DNA from: Streptomyces sp. AJS327
GTDB lineage: Bacteria > Actinomycetota > Actinomycetes > Streptomycetales > Streptomycetaceae
Length of the DNA: 64,000 nt
Direction: 5' to 3'
NCBI RefSeq assembly: GCF_013450295.1
Contig: NZ_SKBR01000001.1
Coordinates: forward strand, 934,001 to 998,000
Shown: piece by piece, positions 41,961 to 51,787 of the stretch
How positions within the stretch are numbered: position 1 is the first letter of the stretch
Layout: every line of letters begins with the position of its first letter
Notes under the pieces: generated by a model
The model's input: only the letters and a program-made list of their open reading frames with translations
Told to the model about the DNA's origin: nothing
Databases searched by the model: none
Translations under genes and position numbers: made by a program

Positions 41961-43390
41961 GGGGTCTCCCTGTCGATCGAGGCGTGCTGGAGCGCGCGGC
42001 GCCAGCGCGCGCGGAACGCGCCCGCCGCGTCGGCGCTGAGGCGCGGGGTGTAGCGGGTGCTCGGCTCCCAGTCGACGACGGCGTCGGCGAGGGGCAGCTC
42101 CGGCCGGAGCGCCGCCCGGGCGAAGCCCGCCGCGCCCAGCGCGGTGGCGTGCGCCGAGGGGTAGACCTCGACCGGCGTCTGGAGCAGGTCGGCGACCGCC
42201 TGCATCAGCACCCGGCTGCGGGTCAGGCCGCCGTCCACCCGGAGCCGCCGAGCGGGCTGGCCCACGTCCCGGGCCGCGCAGTCCGCGAGTTCGGCGACCT
42301 GCGCGGCGATCCCGTCGAGGACGGCGCGGACCACGTGTGCCGAGGTGGTGGAGAGCGTCATGCCGGTGAGCGAGGCGCGGGCCTCCGGCTCCCACCAGGG
42401 GGCGGACAGCCCGGCGAGCGCCGGTACGCACAGCACCCCCTCGGGGTCGTCCGCGGCGAGCTGGTCGAGTTCGCTGGCGTGGCGCAGCAGCCCGAGGTCC
42501 TGGAGCCAGCGGATCGCGGAGGCCGCGGTCGGCACCTGGCCGTCGACGCAGTACGTGTGCTCCCCGCGCACCCGCCAGGCGACCGAGGCCGCCAGCCCCG
42601 CGCCGGAGCGGACGGGCGTGGTGCCGCGGTTCGCGAGGAGGAAGGCGCCGGTTCCGAAGGTGCACTTGGCCTCGCCGGGCTCCAGGCAGCGCTGGGCCAG
42701 CAGCGCCGCCTGCTGGTCGACGACCAGGCCGCCGACCGGGGTGGGCGCGCCGAAGGCGGTGGTCTCGCCGACGATCTCGTCGCAGGCGGCGATGTGCGGC
42801 AGCGGCTCCTCGGCGAGGCCGAACAGCTCCAGCAGCGTGGGGTCCCAGGCGCCGGTGTCCAGGCTGGTGAGCAGGGAGCGGGAGGCGGTCGCGGCGTCGG
42901 TGACGAACTGGCCGGTGAGGTGGTGCAGCAGCCAGGTGTCCGTGGTGGTCACCACACCCTCGCGGGTGAGGTGGTCGCGGATCCAGCGGAGCTTCGGCGC
43001 GGAGAAGTACGGGTCGAGCACCAGCCCCGTCCGCTCGCTGACCAGCTCGGCGGAGGAGCCGAGCGCGGCGCAGATCCCGGCGGCCCGCCGGTCCTGCCAC
43101 ACGACGGCCTGGCTCAGCGGGCGGCCGGTGCGCGGGTCCCAGGCGAGCACCGTCTCGCCCTGGTTGGCCAGCGAGACGCAGTCGATGGGCAGCCCGGCCC
43201 CGGCCACGGCCGCGCGCCCGGACTCCAGCACCGACTCCAGCAGCGCCTCCGGGTCCTGCTCGACGCCGCCGCCGGGGAGGTAGCGCGGCCGCACCGGGAG
43301 TTCGGTGACGGCGCGTACGGATCCGGCCGGGTCCACGACCATCGCCTTGGTGCCGGAGGTGCCCTGGTCGATCGCGAGAACGGTGGTCAT
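41957..43390 (-). CDS. FGGY-family carbohydrate kinase (glycerol kinase-like)
   Basis: 477 residues. Phosphate-binding VLAIDQGTSGTKAMVV, VSLANQGETVLAWD, VVWQDRRA and TFGTGAFLLAN then RLRVDGGLTRSRVLMQ, in the order of glycerol kinases. The sugar could be glycerol, xylulose or another polyol. ATG at 43390 overlaps the end of the DeoR regulator (ATGA), and the GlpA-like stop/start overlap follows, making one operon. Confidence 0.9.
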   Translation of the reverse strand: MTTVLAIDQGTSGTKAMVVDPAGSVRAVTELPVRPRYLPGGGVEQDPEALLESVLESGRAAVAGAGLPIDCVSLANQGETVLAWDPRTGRPLSQAVVWQDRRAAGICAALGSSAELVSERTGLVLDPYFSAPKLRWIRDHLTREGVVTTTDTWLLHHLTGQFVTDAATASRSLLTSLDTGAWDPTLLELFGLAEEPLPHIAACDEIVGETTAFGAPTPVGGLVVDQQAALLAQRCLEPGEAKCTFGTGAFLLANRGTTPVRSGAGLAASVAWRVRGEHTYCVDGQVPTAASAIRWLQDLGLLRHASELDQLAADDPEGVLCVPALAGLSAPWWEPEARASLTGMTLSTTSAHVVRAVLDGIAAQVAELADCAARDVGQPARRLRVDGGLTRSRVLMQAVADLLQTPVEVYPSAHATALGAAGFARAALRPELPLADAVVDWEPSTRYTPRLSADAAGAFRARWRRALQHASIDRETP

Positions 43391-44226
43391 GTCCTGCCTT
43401 CCTCGGTGCCGTTGCCGGACTCCCGCCCCTCCGGGCGGCCCGCGCCGTCGCCGCCGGACGGCTGGCCGGGGTGGATGACCCGGCCCCCGGCGGCGGTGAT
43501 GGCGCGCTCCAGCTCCTCCGGCGGGCGCTGGTCGGTGATCAGCCCGCCGATCCCGTCCAGCGGCGCCACCCGGTACGGGGCGATGCGCTGGAGTTTGGTG
43601 GTGTCGGCGAGGGCGTAGTGGGTGGCGGAGTTCCGGATGATGGTGCGCCGCACATGGCACTCGTCGAGGTAGAAGTCGGTCAGCCCGGCCTCGGCGTGGA
43701 CGCCGCCGGAGCCGAGGAAGGCCACGTCGGCGTAGACGTCCTCGAAGAAGTGCTGGGTGGCGGGGCCGGACAGGGCGAGGTCGCCGCGGCGCATCCGGCC
43801 CGAGCTGAGGTGGACCTCGACGCCGGTGGCCTCCGCCAGCTCGTTCGCGACCAGCACCGAGCAGGTCAGCACGACGCCGGAGAAGCCGTTCGCCAGGGCC
43901 CGGGCGACGTGGGTCGCGGTGGTCCCCACGTCGATGACGACGGTCTGCCCGGGGCGGACGAGTTCGGCGGCCAGGTTCCCGATGACCGACTTCGCCTCTC
44001 CCGCCGAGCCGTACCGCTCGACGAACGAGGGCTCGTTGCTGAGGTGGTCGGTGCGGGTGGCGCCGCCACGGACCCGCACCAGCAGGCCCTTGCCCTCCAG
44101 CTCGGCGAAGTCTCTGCGGATGGTCTCGGCGGAGACCCCGAGGGAGTCCGCCAGCTCGACGGTCGACACCACGCGGCCCCCTTGGACCGCCTGCGAGATA
44201 CGGGTGTGCCGCTCGGCTGCGAGCAT
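43387..44226 (-). CDS. DeoR-family transcriptional regulator
   Basis: 279 residues. Helix-turn-helix at the N-terminus: RHTRISQAVQGGRVVSTVEL and LGVSAETIRRDFAELEGKGLL, then DeoR effector domain with VIDVGTTATHVARAL and LGSGGVHAEAGLTD; AITAAGGRVIHPG near the end. It probably represses the kinase-dehydrogenase operon it leads and senses the phosphorylated sugar. The start ATG at 44226 lacks a strong ribosome site. Confidence 0.9.
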   Translation of the reverse strand: MLAAERHTRISQAVQGGRVVSTVELADSLGVSAETIRRDFAELEGKGLLVRVRGGATRTDHLSNEPSFVERYGSAGEAKSVIGNLAAELVRPGQTVVIDVGTTATHVARALANGFSGVVLTCSVLVANELAEATGVEVHLSSGRMRRGDLALSGPATQHFFEDVYADVAFLGSGGVHAEAGLTDFYLDECHVRRTIIRNSATHYALADTTKLQRIAPYRVAPLDGIGGLITDQRPPEELERAITAAGGRVIHPGQPSGGDGAGRPEGRESGNGTEEGRT

Positions 44227-44674
44227 GGTGAGGCCATTTCTGTGGAAACTTGTGGTTTGTTGTTGGGAATTATGGTCGGGGTTGTCGACCGGAGTCAAGG
44301 TCGGCCCCGGTGCGGGTGGCCCTGCGTAGGCGTCCGATATCGGTCCGTACCGGGACGGGTCTGCGGTTTTCTCCGCCGGTTCGACGGTGCCCCGGTGTCC
44401 AGGGGGGAAACGGAGGGGGGCTTGTCAATGGCCACAGAAACGGTCAGTATGGCTCGCCAAGACGACAGAAACCCACGTTTCCAGTCATCGCCAGTCAGTG
44501 GCCCTCACCGTCCGTCATCACTGGCCGGTGCGGGGCCGGTGAGTACCGTCCCCCGCTCTTCCCCCAGGGCTCCCCGCCCGACTCCGAACGGCCCGGGTTC
44601 CGGGTTCGAGACGCTTCCGCATCCGCGGCCCCAGCGTGCTCGTCGCGGAGGCATGACATGACCGAGGAAGTGTT
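44227..44674. other. Divergent intergenic region
   Basis: 448 bases between the DeoR regulator and the symporter. The first 60 bases are relatively AT-rich with TTTCTGTGGAAACTTGTGG and probably contain the operon promoter and operator. An open frame from 44428 is Ser/Pro-rich and not convincing. GAGGAAG sits before the symporter ATG. Confidence 0.45.
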
Positions 44675-46171
44675 ATGACCGAGAAGTACGCGATGGTTAT
44701 CGCCTTCACCGCTCTGCTGATCTACCTGGCGTACCGCTCCTACCGCCGCGTGACCAGCTATCAGGACTACAACCTGGCGGGCCGCAAGACCGGGTTCCCC
44801 GCCCTGGTCGCCACGCTGGGCGCCGCGGAGTTCAACACCGCCACGCTCATCGGCGGCGCCTCGGTCGCCTACCTCTACGGCACCGTGGGCCTCTGGTACA
44901 CGTCGTTCATCTTCGTGTTCGTCTTCGGCATCTACGCCTGGACGGTCGCCAAGCCCTACCGCCGCCTGGAGATATCCACGATCGCGGAGTTCTTCGAGCG
45001 CCGCTTCCACGGCCGTCTCTCGGAGACCACCCGGGCGCTGGCCAGCGTGGTCACGCTGACCTTCACCTGGATCGCGCCCGCCACCTACCTCGCGGGGCTC
45101 TCCGTGGTGGCCTCGGTGCTGCTCGGCGTGGACCCGCTGACCACGGTCATCGTGATCACCCTGGTCTGCCTGGTGCTGGCGCTGGCCGGTGGCTTCATGA
45201 CGGCCATCTCGTTCGACGTCGTGGCCTACGTCATGATCCTGATCTTCATCCCGGTGATGTTCTTCATCGGCTACTTCAACGCGGGTGGCTTCGGGGAGCT
45301 GAGCGGGGTCTTCGAGCCGAAGTACCTGTCCTTCAAGCCCATCTGGGACCTGGAGAACTACGGCTTCGCGGCCATCCTGACCTGGTGTTTCCAGAACATC
45401 ATGCTCTACGTCGCCGCCCCCTGGTACGGGCAGCGGATCTTCTCCGCGCGCAACGAGCGGATCGCCAAGCGGGCGATGCTGGCCAACACCGTCCTGATCG
45501 TCGTGCTGTACGGCCTGGTGGCCCTGACCACCATGTTCAGCCGGGTGCTGATGCCCGACCTGGACGAGGCGGAGGAGGCGCTGCCGCGGCTGGTGCTGGA
45601 GTACACCCCGCCGATCATCCAGGGACTGCTGCTGGTCACGCTGCTGCTCGTCGGCATCAGCACCATGGTGGCGATCTGGAACTCCGCGGTGTCGATCGTG
45701 GTGAACGACCTGTTCAAGCGGTACGTGTTCCGGAACCGCGGCGACCGCTTCTACGTGATGTCCAGCCGCCTGGTGTTCCTGGTGCTGGGCGCCTCGACGC
45801 TGATCTTCGCGCTCTCCTTCGTCGGCAACATCCTGCTGGTCCTCACCTACGTCTCGGTCTTCACCGCGCTGCTGGCCTTCCCGATCCTGGCCGGCCTGTA
45901 CTGGAAGCGCTTCACCACGGCGGCGGCGCTCAGCTCGCTGTCGGTGGGCGTGGTGTACGTCGTCGTCGCGCTGCTGGGCGACTTCGCCTACCACCTGGTC
46001 AGCCCGGTCGGGATCGCGCTGAGCGCGGTCGTGGGAACCGTGGTGACACTGGTGCAGACCGCCGGGAACAAGGAACCGATCGACCCCAGGGTGGAGGAGT
46101 TCTTCGCCACCGCCCACGGCAAGACCACCGCCCACGGCGAGAAGGGACGGCACGAGCATGCGGAAGTCTGA
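44675..46171 (+). CDS. Sodium:solute symporter family transporter
   Basis: 498 residues with 12-13 membrane helices. Early helices carry NLAGRKTGFPALVATLGAAE and FNTATLIGGASVAYLYG, the SSF layout; sites TLTFTWIAPATYLAGLSVV and ISTMVAIWNSAVSIVVND are typical of the SSS family. The C-terminus is charged (GKTTAHGEKGRHEHAEV). It ends 14 bases inside the next gene, implying that the imported solute is the substrate of the formamidase-like protein. ATG has GAGGAAG upstream. Confidence 0.9.
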   Translation: MTEKYAMVIAFTALLIYLAYRSYRRVTSYQDYNLAGRKTGFPALVATLGAAEFNTATLIGGASVAYLYGTVGLWYTSFIFVFVFGIYAWTVAKPYRRLEISTIAEFFERRFHGRLSETTRALASVVTLTFTWIAPATYLAGLSVVASVLLGVDPLTTVIVITLVCLVLALAGGFMTAISFDVVAYVMILIFIPVMFFIGYFNAGGFGELSGVFEPKYLSFKPIWDLENYGFAAILTWCFQNIMLYVAAPWYGQRIFSARNERIAKRAMLANTVLIVVLYGLVALTTMFSRVLMPDLDEAEEALPRLVLEYTPPIIQGLLLVTLLLVGISTMVAIWNSAVSIVVNDLFKRYVFRNRGDRFYVMSSRLVFLVLGASTLIFALSFVGNILLVLTYVSVFTALLAFPILAGLYWKRFTTAAALSSLSVGVVYVVVALLGDFAYHLVSPVGIALSAVVGTVVTLVQTAGNKEPIDPRVEEFFATAHGKTTAHGEKGRHEHAEV

Positions 46172-48458
46172 CGGCGACTACCTCCGGCTGAACAGCGGGG
46201 GCGACATCCTCGGTATCACCGGCTACGCCGACCGCTGGGGCGTGCGGGCAGGGGAGGCCATCGCCTTCCACGTCAGCACGGTTCGCGCGGAGTACCGGGC
46301 GGACGTCGTGGAACTGCTCGGCGGCATGACCGACCCGGGCGCCACCGACCTGCCGGTGCGCCCGGTCCCGGCGGACTGCGCGGGCACCCACCCCGGGTAC
46401 GTCCAGCTGACCGACCCGGGCTCCTACGGTGAGCTGCCGCTGCCCGCGGACTGGCTGGGCGGCGGCGCCTGCACCGTCCAGCTGCGGTTCTCCCCGACGC
46501 TGCCGGAGGCCGGGCACGAGCAGGTGCTCTTCTCCTCCGGGGACGCCGAGGGGCGGCACCTGGTGAAACTGGCGGTCGACGAGGCCGGGCGGCTGGGCCT
46601 GACCGTCCGCGCCGGGGACACCGAGGCGTCCGTCACCTCCGGGGTGGAGCTGCGGACCGGCTGCTGGTTCTTCGTCAGCGCGAGCCACGACCCGGACGGC
46701 GGCTGGCTGCGGCTCGACGTGGCCCAGGAGACCGGCTGGCAGCGCGCCGTCCAGCGGGACACCGCCGAGGCCCCGGCCACGACGGACCTCGCCGGCGCCC
46801 GGCTCGGCGAGACCTACCTCGCCGCGACGCCGGTGTGGATCGACGGCGCGCGGTACCTGGACCACCACTTCAACGGCAAGATCGAGAACCCGCGCTGCTA
46901 CGCCCGGGTACTGGACGCGGACGAGGTGGCGCTCGCGCTCGGCGGCGGAGCCGTCCGTCCCGCGGCGCTGGTCTGCGACTACGACCTCGGCGCCGACTTC
47001 GCCACCACCCGGCTCCGGGACGTCTCCGGGAACAACCGGCACGGCGTGCTGCGGCAGGCGCCGCAGCGCGCGGTGACCTCCAGCCGGTGGGACGGCCGGG
47101 CCACCGACTTCGCCGTCGCCCCCGAGCAGTACGCGGCCGTCCACTTCCACGAGGACGACCTGGAGGACGCCGCGTGGGCCACCTCGCTCACCTGGGACGT
47201 CCCGCCGGACACCCCGCCCGGCGCCTACGCCCTGCGGCTGCGGATCGCGGGCGCGGACGGCGCGGGCGCGGAGGAGGTCGACTACATCCCGTTCTTCGTG
47301 CGCCGCCCGGTGGGCTCCGCACCGGCGCCGGTCCTCTTCCTGGTACCCAGCTTCACGTACCAGGCGTACGCCAACGAGCGGCTCTTCGAGTCCGGGCTGC
47401 AAGAGGACTTCATGATCCACTCGATGCGGCTGGCACCGCAGGACGAGTTCATCGTGCGCCATGACGAGGTCGGCAAGTCGCTGTACGACACCCACACCGA
47501 CGGCAGCGGCGTCGCCTACTCCTCCCGGCTGCGGCCGGTGCTCAACCTGCGGCCGCACTACCACAACTGGCTGTCCGGGCACGTCCGTCACCTGGCGGCC
47601 GACCTGTTCATCCTCGGCTGGCTGCGCTCCCTCGCGGCGGCGGACAGCGCCTACGACGTCGACGTCGTCCTCGACGAGGACCTGCACCGGGAGGGCCCGC
47701 GACTGCTCGCCGGGCACCGCGTGGTGGTGACCGGCTCGCACCCCGAGTACTGGTCGCGGGACATGATGGACTCGCTCTCCGGCTACCTGGGCGACGGCGG
47801 GCGGCTGATGTACCTGGGCGGCAACGGCTTCTACTGGGTCACCAGCGCCTTCGAGGACCGGCCGCACCTGGTCGAGGTGCGGCGCGGCAACTCCGGCACC
47901 CGCTGCTGGGACTCGCCGCCCGGCGAGCTGCACCACAGCGCCACCGGCGACCACGGCGGCCTGTGGCGGTTCAACGGGTACGTACCGCAGCGGCTGGTGG
48001 GCGTCGGCATGGCCTCGCAGGGCTGGGGCCAGGCCGCCGGGTACCGGAGGCTGCCCGACAGCCACGACGAACGGGCCGCCTTCGTCTTCGAGGGGCTCGA
48101 CCCCGACGAGGTGATCGGGGACTTCGGCCACGTGCTCGGCGGAGCCGCGGGGGACGAGGTCGACCGGTTCGGCTTCGATCTGGGCACCCCCGCGCACGCG
48201 CTGCGCCTGGCCACCTCGCTGGAGCTGGACGACCGCTACCAGATCACCCAGGAGGAGCTGCTGATGACCGCCCCCGGACAGGGCGGCACGGAGAACGAGC
48301 TGGTCCGCTCCGATCTCACCTACTTCGAGATCGACGGCGGGGGAGCGGTGTTCTCGGTCGGCTCCATCTGCTGGGCGGGCAGCCTCGCGTGGAACGGGTA
48401 CGACAACAACGTCGCCCGCGTCACCGGGAACGTGCTCGCGCGGTTCGTCGCGGAGTAG
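46158..48458 (+). CDS. N,N-dimethylformamidase large-subunit-like hydrolase
   Basis: 766 residues, close to the size of Paracoccus DMFase large subunit. Residues about 50-260 form a LamG-like beta domain (VQLRFSPTL, FNGKIENPRCYARVLD). The C-terminal part has VPSFTYQAYAN, GVAYSSRL and GSHPEYWSRDMMDSL. Paracoccus DMFase holds iron with two Tyr and one Glu; Tyr-401, Tyr-443 and Glu-530 here lie at about the right spacing. YLGGNGFYWVTSAFEDRPH is typical of the family. No gene for the 130-residue small subunit is seen beside it. ATG overlaps the symporter. Confidence 0.85.
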   Translation: MRKSDGDYLRLNSGGDILGITGYADRWGVRAGEAIAFHVSTVRAEYRADVVELLGGMTDPGATDLPVRPVPADCAGTHPGYVQLTDPGSYGELPLPADWLGGGACTVQLRFSPTLPEAGHEQVLFSSGDAEGRHLVKLAVDEAGRLGLTVRAGDTEASVTSGVELRTGCWFFVSASHDPDGGWLRLDVAQETGWQRAVQRDTAEAPATTDLAGARLGETYLAATPVWIDGARYLDHHFNGKIENPRCYARVLDADEVALALGGGAVRPAALVCDYDLGADFATTRLRDVSGNNRHGVLRQAPQRAVTSSRWDGRATDFAVAPEQYAAVHFHEDDLEDAAWATSLTWDVPPDTPPGAYALRLRIAGADGAGAEEVDYIPFFVRRPVGSAPAPVLFLVPSFTYQAYANERLFESGLQEDFMIHSMRLAPQDEFIVRHDEVGKSLYDTHTDGSGVAYSSRLRPVLNLRPHYHNWLSGHVRHLAADLFILGWLRSLAAADSAYDVDVVLDEDLHREGPRLLAGHRVVVTGSHPEYWSRDMMDSLSGYLGDGGRLMYLGGNGFYWVTSAFEDRPHLVEVRRGNSGTRCWDSPPGELHHSATGDHGGLWRFNGYVPQRLVGVGMASQGWGQAAGYRRLPDSHDERAAFVFEGLDPDEVIGDFGHVLGGAAGDEVDRFGFDLGTPAHALRLATSLELDDRYQITQEELLMTAPGQGGTENELVRSDLTYFEIDGGGAVFSVGSICWAGSLAWNGYDNNVARVTGNVLARFVAE

Positions 48459-48492
48459 CCGGAGCGAGCGGGCCGCGTGCCCGCGCCGGACC

Positions 48493-48524
48493 CCGGGGGC
48501 GCCTTCCGCCGAAGGCGCCCCCGG
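48493..48524 (+). terminator. Strong hairpin terminator
   Basis: Perfect 14-bp stem CCGGGGGCGCCTTC with its complement and a 4-base loop, 34 bases after the formamidase-like gene and before the convergent oxidase. Confidence 0.8.
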
Positions 48525-48565
48525 CCGCGGTATTGGTGGGGCCGCGGTGTGCTGGGGCCGCCGGG

Positions 48566-49819
48566 TCAGGGGGCCCGCCGCAGGTCGTCGGGGGTCAGCT
48601 CGGCGGGGGTGCGGTGGCCCGAGAGTCCGAGGGTGATCTCCAGATCGGCGAGCAGGCTGCGCAGGACGTGCAGCACGCCCTCCTCCCCGCCGTGCGCGAG
48701 GCCGTAGGCGAAGGTGCGGCCGACCAGCACGGCCCGGGCGCCGAGCGCGAGGGCCTTCAGCACGTCGGAGCCGGTGCGGACGCCGGAGTCGAAGAGCACC
48801 TCGGTCCGTTCGCCCACCGCCTGCGCGATCTCCGGGAGGACGTCCAGCGCGGCCACCGCGCCGTCCACCTGCCGCCCGCCGTGGTTGGAGACGATGACGC
48901 CGTCCACCCCGGCGTCCACCGCGCGTCGCGCGTCGTCCGGGTGCTGGATGCCCTTGACGACCAGCGGGCCCTGCCAGTGGGCTCGGAGGAAGGTCAGCCG
49001 GTCCCAACTCCGGTCCCGCCCGGTGAACATCGGCACCCAGTGCAGCACCGCCGAGGTCAGGTCCTCCTCCGGCGGCGCGGGCAGCCCGGCGCGGAAGGCC
49101 GGGTCGGAGAACGGGATGGCGGTGCCCACCCCGCGCAGGAACGGCAGGTACGACTGGTCGAGGTCCTGCGGGCGCCAGGCCAGCGTCCAGGTGTCCAGGG
49201 TGACGACGAGGGTGGTGTACCCGGCGGCGCGGGCTCGCCCCAGGATCGAGAGGCAGACCTGGTCGTCCTCCGGCCAGTACAGCTGGAACCAGCGCGGGGC
49301 GCCGGGCCCGGCGGCCTCCGCGACCTCCTCCAGGGTGTAGGAGGAGGCGGTGGACAGGACGAAGGGCACCCCCAGCGCGGCGGCGGCCCGGGCGGTGGCG
49401 AGTTCCCCGTCCGGGTGCACGATCGACTGCACGCCGACCGGCGCGAGCAGCACCGGGGCGGGCGCGTGCGTGCCCAGCACGCTGGTGCGCAGGTCGCGTT
49501 CGGTGGCGTCGGTGAGCATCCGGGGGATCAGCCGGTGCCGGTCGAAGGACTCCCGGTTGGCGCGGTGGGTGGCGCCGGACCCGGCGGACCCGGCGAGGTA
49601 GCCGTAGGCGCCGGGGTCGAGCCGCTGGCGGGCCGAGGCGCCGAGCGCGGTGAGGTCGGTGGTGAACGGCGGCAGGTGGCCGTCGAGTCCGTGCAGGTAG
49701 ATCTCGTTCTGGTAGTTGCTGAAGTCCGCCGGGGGGAGCGGCGACTGGCCGGCCCCGGTGACGGGGCGCGGTGCGGGTACCGGGGTCGGCGCCGAACTGC
49801 TAAGCGGTGACTCGCTCAT
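48566..49819 (-). CDS. FMN-dependent alpha-hydroxy acid oxidase (lactate oxidase-like)
   Basis: 417 residues of the FMN alpha-hydroxyacid oxidase family. Typical segments: DPGAYGYLAGSAGSGATHRA, LIPRMLTDATERDLRT, APVGVQSIVHPDGELATARA, VKGIQHPDDA with the FMN Lys, SNHGGRQVDGA with catalytic His and substrate Arg, and FDSGVRTGSDVLKALALGA. It oxidises L-lactate or a related 2-hydroxy acid to the 2-oxo acid. ATG lies 11 bases after GAGGAG. A 60-residue N-terminal extension is Pro/Ser-rich. Confidence 0.92.
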   Translation of the reverse strand: MSESPLSSSAPTPVPAPRPVTGAGQSPLPPADFSNYQNEIYLHGLDGHLPPFTTDLTALGASARQRLDPGAYGYLAGSAGSGATHRANRESFDRHRLIPRMLTDATERDLRTSVLGTHAPAPVLLAPVGVQSIVHPDGELATARAAAALGVPFVLSTASSYTLEEVAEAAGPGAPRWFQLYWPEDDQVCLSILGRARAAGYTTLVVTLDTWTLAWRPQDLDQSYLPFLRGVGTAIPFSDPAFRAGLPAPPEEDLTSAVLHWVPMFTGRDRSWDRLTFLRAHWQGPLVVKGIQHPDDARRAVDAGVDGVIVSNHGGRQVDGAVAALDVLPEIAQAVGERTEVLFDSGVRTGSDVLKALALGARAVLVGRTFAYGLAHGGEEGVLHVLRSLLADLEITLGLSGHRTPAELTPDDLRRAP

Positions 49820-50134
49820 CGGGCTCTCGTCTCCTCGTCGGACGGGCGGGGCGTCGGTGCCGGTGCGGCGCCGATGTGCCGAGTCTGCGGTGCGCGCGGC
49901 CCGGGGGCCAGCGCACGGACCGCCGGGAGCGGGACGGGCCCCTCCGGCGGACCGGGCCCTACCGCCCGCACCCCGTGACGGGCCGCCGTCCGGAGGCGGT
50001 TCCGGACCGCTCCGGTGTCGGCGGGCGGCCGGGCCCCGCGCTGACCGCGTCGGGCGCCCGACCGTCATATCCCGGACATATTTTCATCGTGTACGCGCCA
50101 ACTGGTGGCGGGGCGCGGCCGGTGCGCCGCCGGT
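49820..50134. other. Intergenic region between divergent genes
   Basis: 315 bases between the oxidase and the PhoD phosphatase. A relatively AT-rich stretch CATATTTTCATCG (50077-50089) may hold a -10 for the phosphatase. No clear PHO-box direct repeats were recognised. Confidence 0.4.
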
Positions 50135-51787
50135 ATGACCGAGCTGACCAGTGCGGACCGTCAACTCCGGTGCGCCGCACGGCACATGAGTCGACGGAGG
50201 CTGCTGACCGGTGCGGGGGCCACCCTGGCACTCACCGTCGGCACACACCTTCCCAATACCGCCCACGCTGTGCCAAAACTCGAAGACATGAGTGCGAACA
50301 CAAGAGCGAAGAGAATAGACAAGGATCCCTTCAGACTCGGCGTCGCCTCGGGTGATCCCCTGCCCGACTCCGTGGTCCTCTGGACCCGTCTCGCCCCCGA
50401 ACCCCACCAGCTCGACAGCGGCATGACAGACGATCCGGTCCCGCTCACCTGGGAGCTGGCGGCCGACGAGGAGTTCGCGGAGATCGTCGCCACCGGCGAG
50501 GAGACCGCGGACCCCGCGTTCAAGCACTCCGTCCACGTCATCCCGGAGGGCCTGACCGCCGACACCGTCTACTGGTACCGCTTCACCACCGGCGAGTGGA
50601 CCAGCCCCGTCGGCCGCACCCGCACCGCACCCGCGGCCGACACCAGCCCCGACACCCTCCGCCTCGCCCTCGTCTCCTGCCAGAACTACCAGCACGGCTA
50701 CTTCACCGCCCTGGGACACCTCGCGCGGGAGGAGGACATCCGGGCCGTCATCCACCTCGGCGACTACATCTACGAGAACCCCGTGGACAGCGCGGGCGGT
50801 GACCGGGAGGACCCCGACCTCGACCTCCCCGCCGAACACGACGCCGAGACCGAGAACCTGGAGCAGTACCGGCTCCGGTACGCGCTCTACCACTCCGACC
50901 CTGACCTCCAGGCCGCCCACGCGGCCCACCCCTGGATCGCCACCTGGGACGACCACGAGGTCGAGAACAACTACGCGGCCGCGCACTCCCAGGACAACGT
51001 CCCGGAGGACGAGTTCCTGGCCCGCCGCGCCGCCGCCTACCGCGCCTACTACGAGAACCTCCCGCTGCGCCCCGCGCAGCAGCCCGAGGAACACTCCCTG
51101 GCGCTCTACCGGCGCCTGCGCTTCGGCACCCTCGTCCAGCTCGACGTGCTCGACGGCCGCCAGTACCGCGACGACCAGTCCAACGACGACGGCTGGAAGG
51201 TCCCGAGCGACGAGACGAACGACCCGGACCGCACCCTGCTCGGCGCCGCCCAGGAGGAGTGGCTGGCCGAGGGCTGGCAGGCCTCGGGCGCGGTGTGGAA
51301 CCTGCTGCCGCAGGGCGTCGTCCTCTCCCGGCGCCACCGCGCCACCTCCGGTCCGTACGAGGTCTCGATGGACGCCTGGGACGGCTACCCGGCGGCCCGG
51401 AAGCGGTTACTCGACGCGGCCGGGGCGGCGGAGCTGACCAACCTCGTCGTGCTGACCGGCGACGTCCACGTGCACTACGCCTTCGACATCAAGCGGGACT
51501 TCGACGACCCCGACTCGGCGACGCTCGGCGTCGAGTTCGTGACCACGTCCATCTCCAGTGGCGGCGACGGAGCGGAGAAGCCCGACGACTGGGACGTGCT
51601 GATGGCGGCCAACCCGCACCTGAGCTTCTACGACGGACGGCGCGGCTACGTGCTGCTCACCCTCGACGCGGAACGGGTCCGCGCCGACTACCGGACGGTC
51701 AGCGGGGTGCTCTCACCCGGGGCGCCGATCTCCACCGCGGCCTCCTTCGTCTCCGACAGCGGAGCACCGGGGCTGCGCCCCGCCTGA
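50135..51787 (+). CDS. PhoD-like alkaline phosphatase/phosphodiesterase, Tat-exported
   Basis: 550 residues. Tat signal: MSRRRLLTGAGATLALT. PhoD N-terminal domain (SGDPLPDSVVLWTRLAP), then metal-site motifs: LVSCQNYQHGY, HLGDYIYEN, WDDHEVENNYA and TGDVHVHYAFD, which bind Fe and Ca in PhoD. It hydrolyses phosphoesters outside the cell for phosphate supply. ATG 50135 is the likely start; a GTG at 50105 and an ATG at 50186 are alternatives, the latter leaving only the Tat signal. Confidence 0.93.
   Translation: MTELTSADRQLRCAARHMSRRRLLTGAGATLALTVGTHLPNTAHAVPKLEDMSANTRAKRIDKDPFRLGVASGDPLPDSVVLWTRLAPEPHQLDSGMTDDPVPLTWELAADEEFAEIVATGEETADPAFKHSVHVIPEGLTADTVYWYRFTTGEWTSPVGRTRTAPAADTSPDTLRLALVSCQNYQHGYFTALGHLAREEDIRAVIHLGDYIYENPVDSAGGDREDPDLDLPAEHDAETENLEQYRLRYALYHSDPDLQAAHAAHPWIATWDDHEVENNYAAAHSQDNVPEDEFLARRAAAYRAYYENLPLRPAQQPEEHSLALYRRLRFGTLVQLDVLDGRQYRDDQSNDDGWKVPSDETNDPDRTLLGAAQEEWLAEGWQASGAVWNLLPQGVVLSRRHRATSGPYEVSMDAWDGYPAARKRLLDAAGAAELTNLVVLTGDVHVHYAFDIKRDFDDPDSATLGVEFVTTSISSGGDGAEKPDDWDVLMAANPHLSFYDGRRGYVLLTLDAERVRADYRTVSGVLSPGAPISTAASFVSDSGAPGLRPA

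Noticed and set aside
44428..44661. Small ORF before the symporter gene
   Set aside because: Ser/Pro/Arg-rich, no conserved pattern, and located in a regulatory region; GGAGGGGG upstream alone is not enough.
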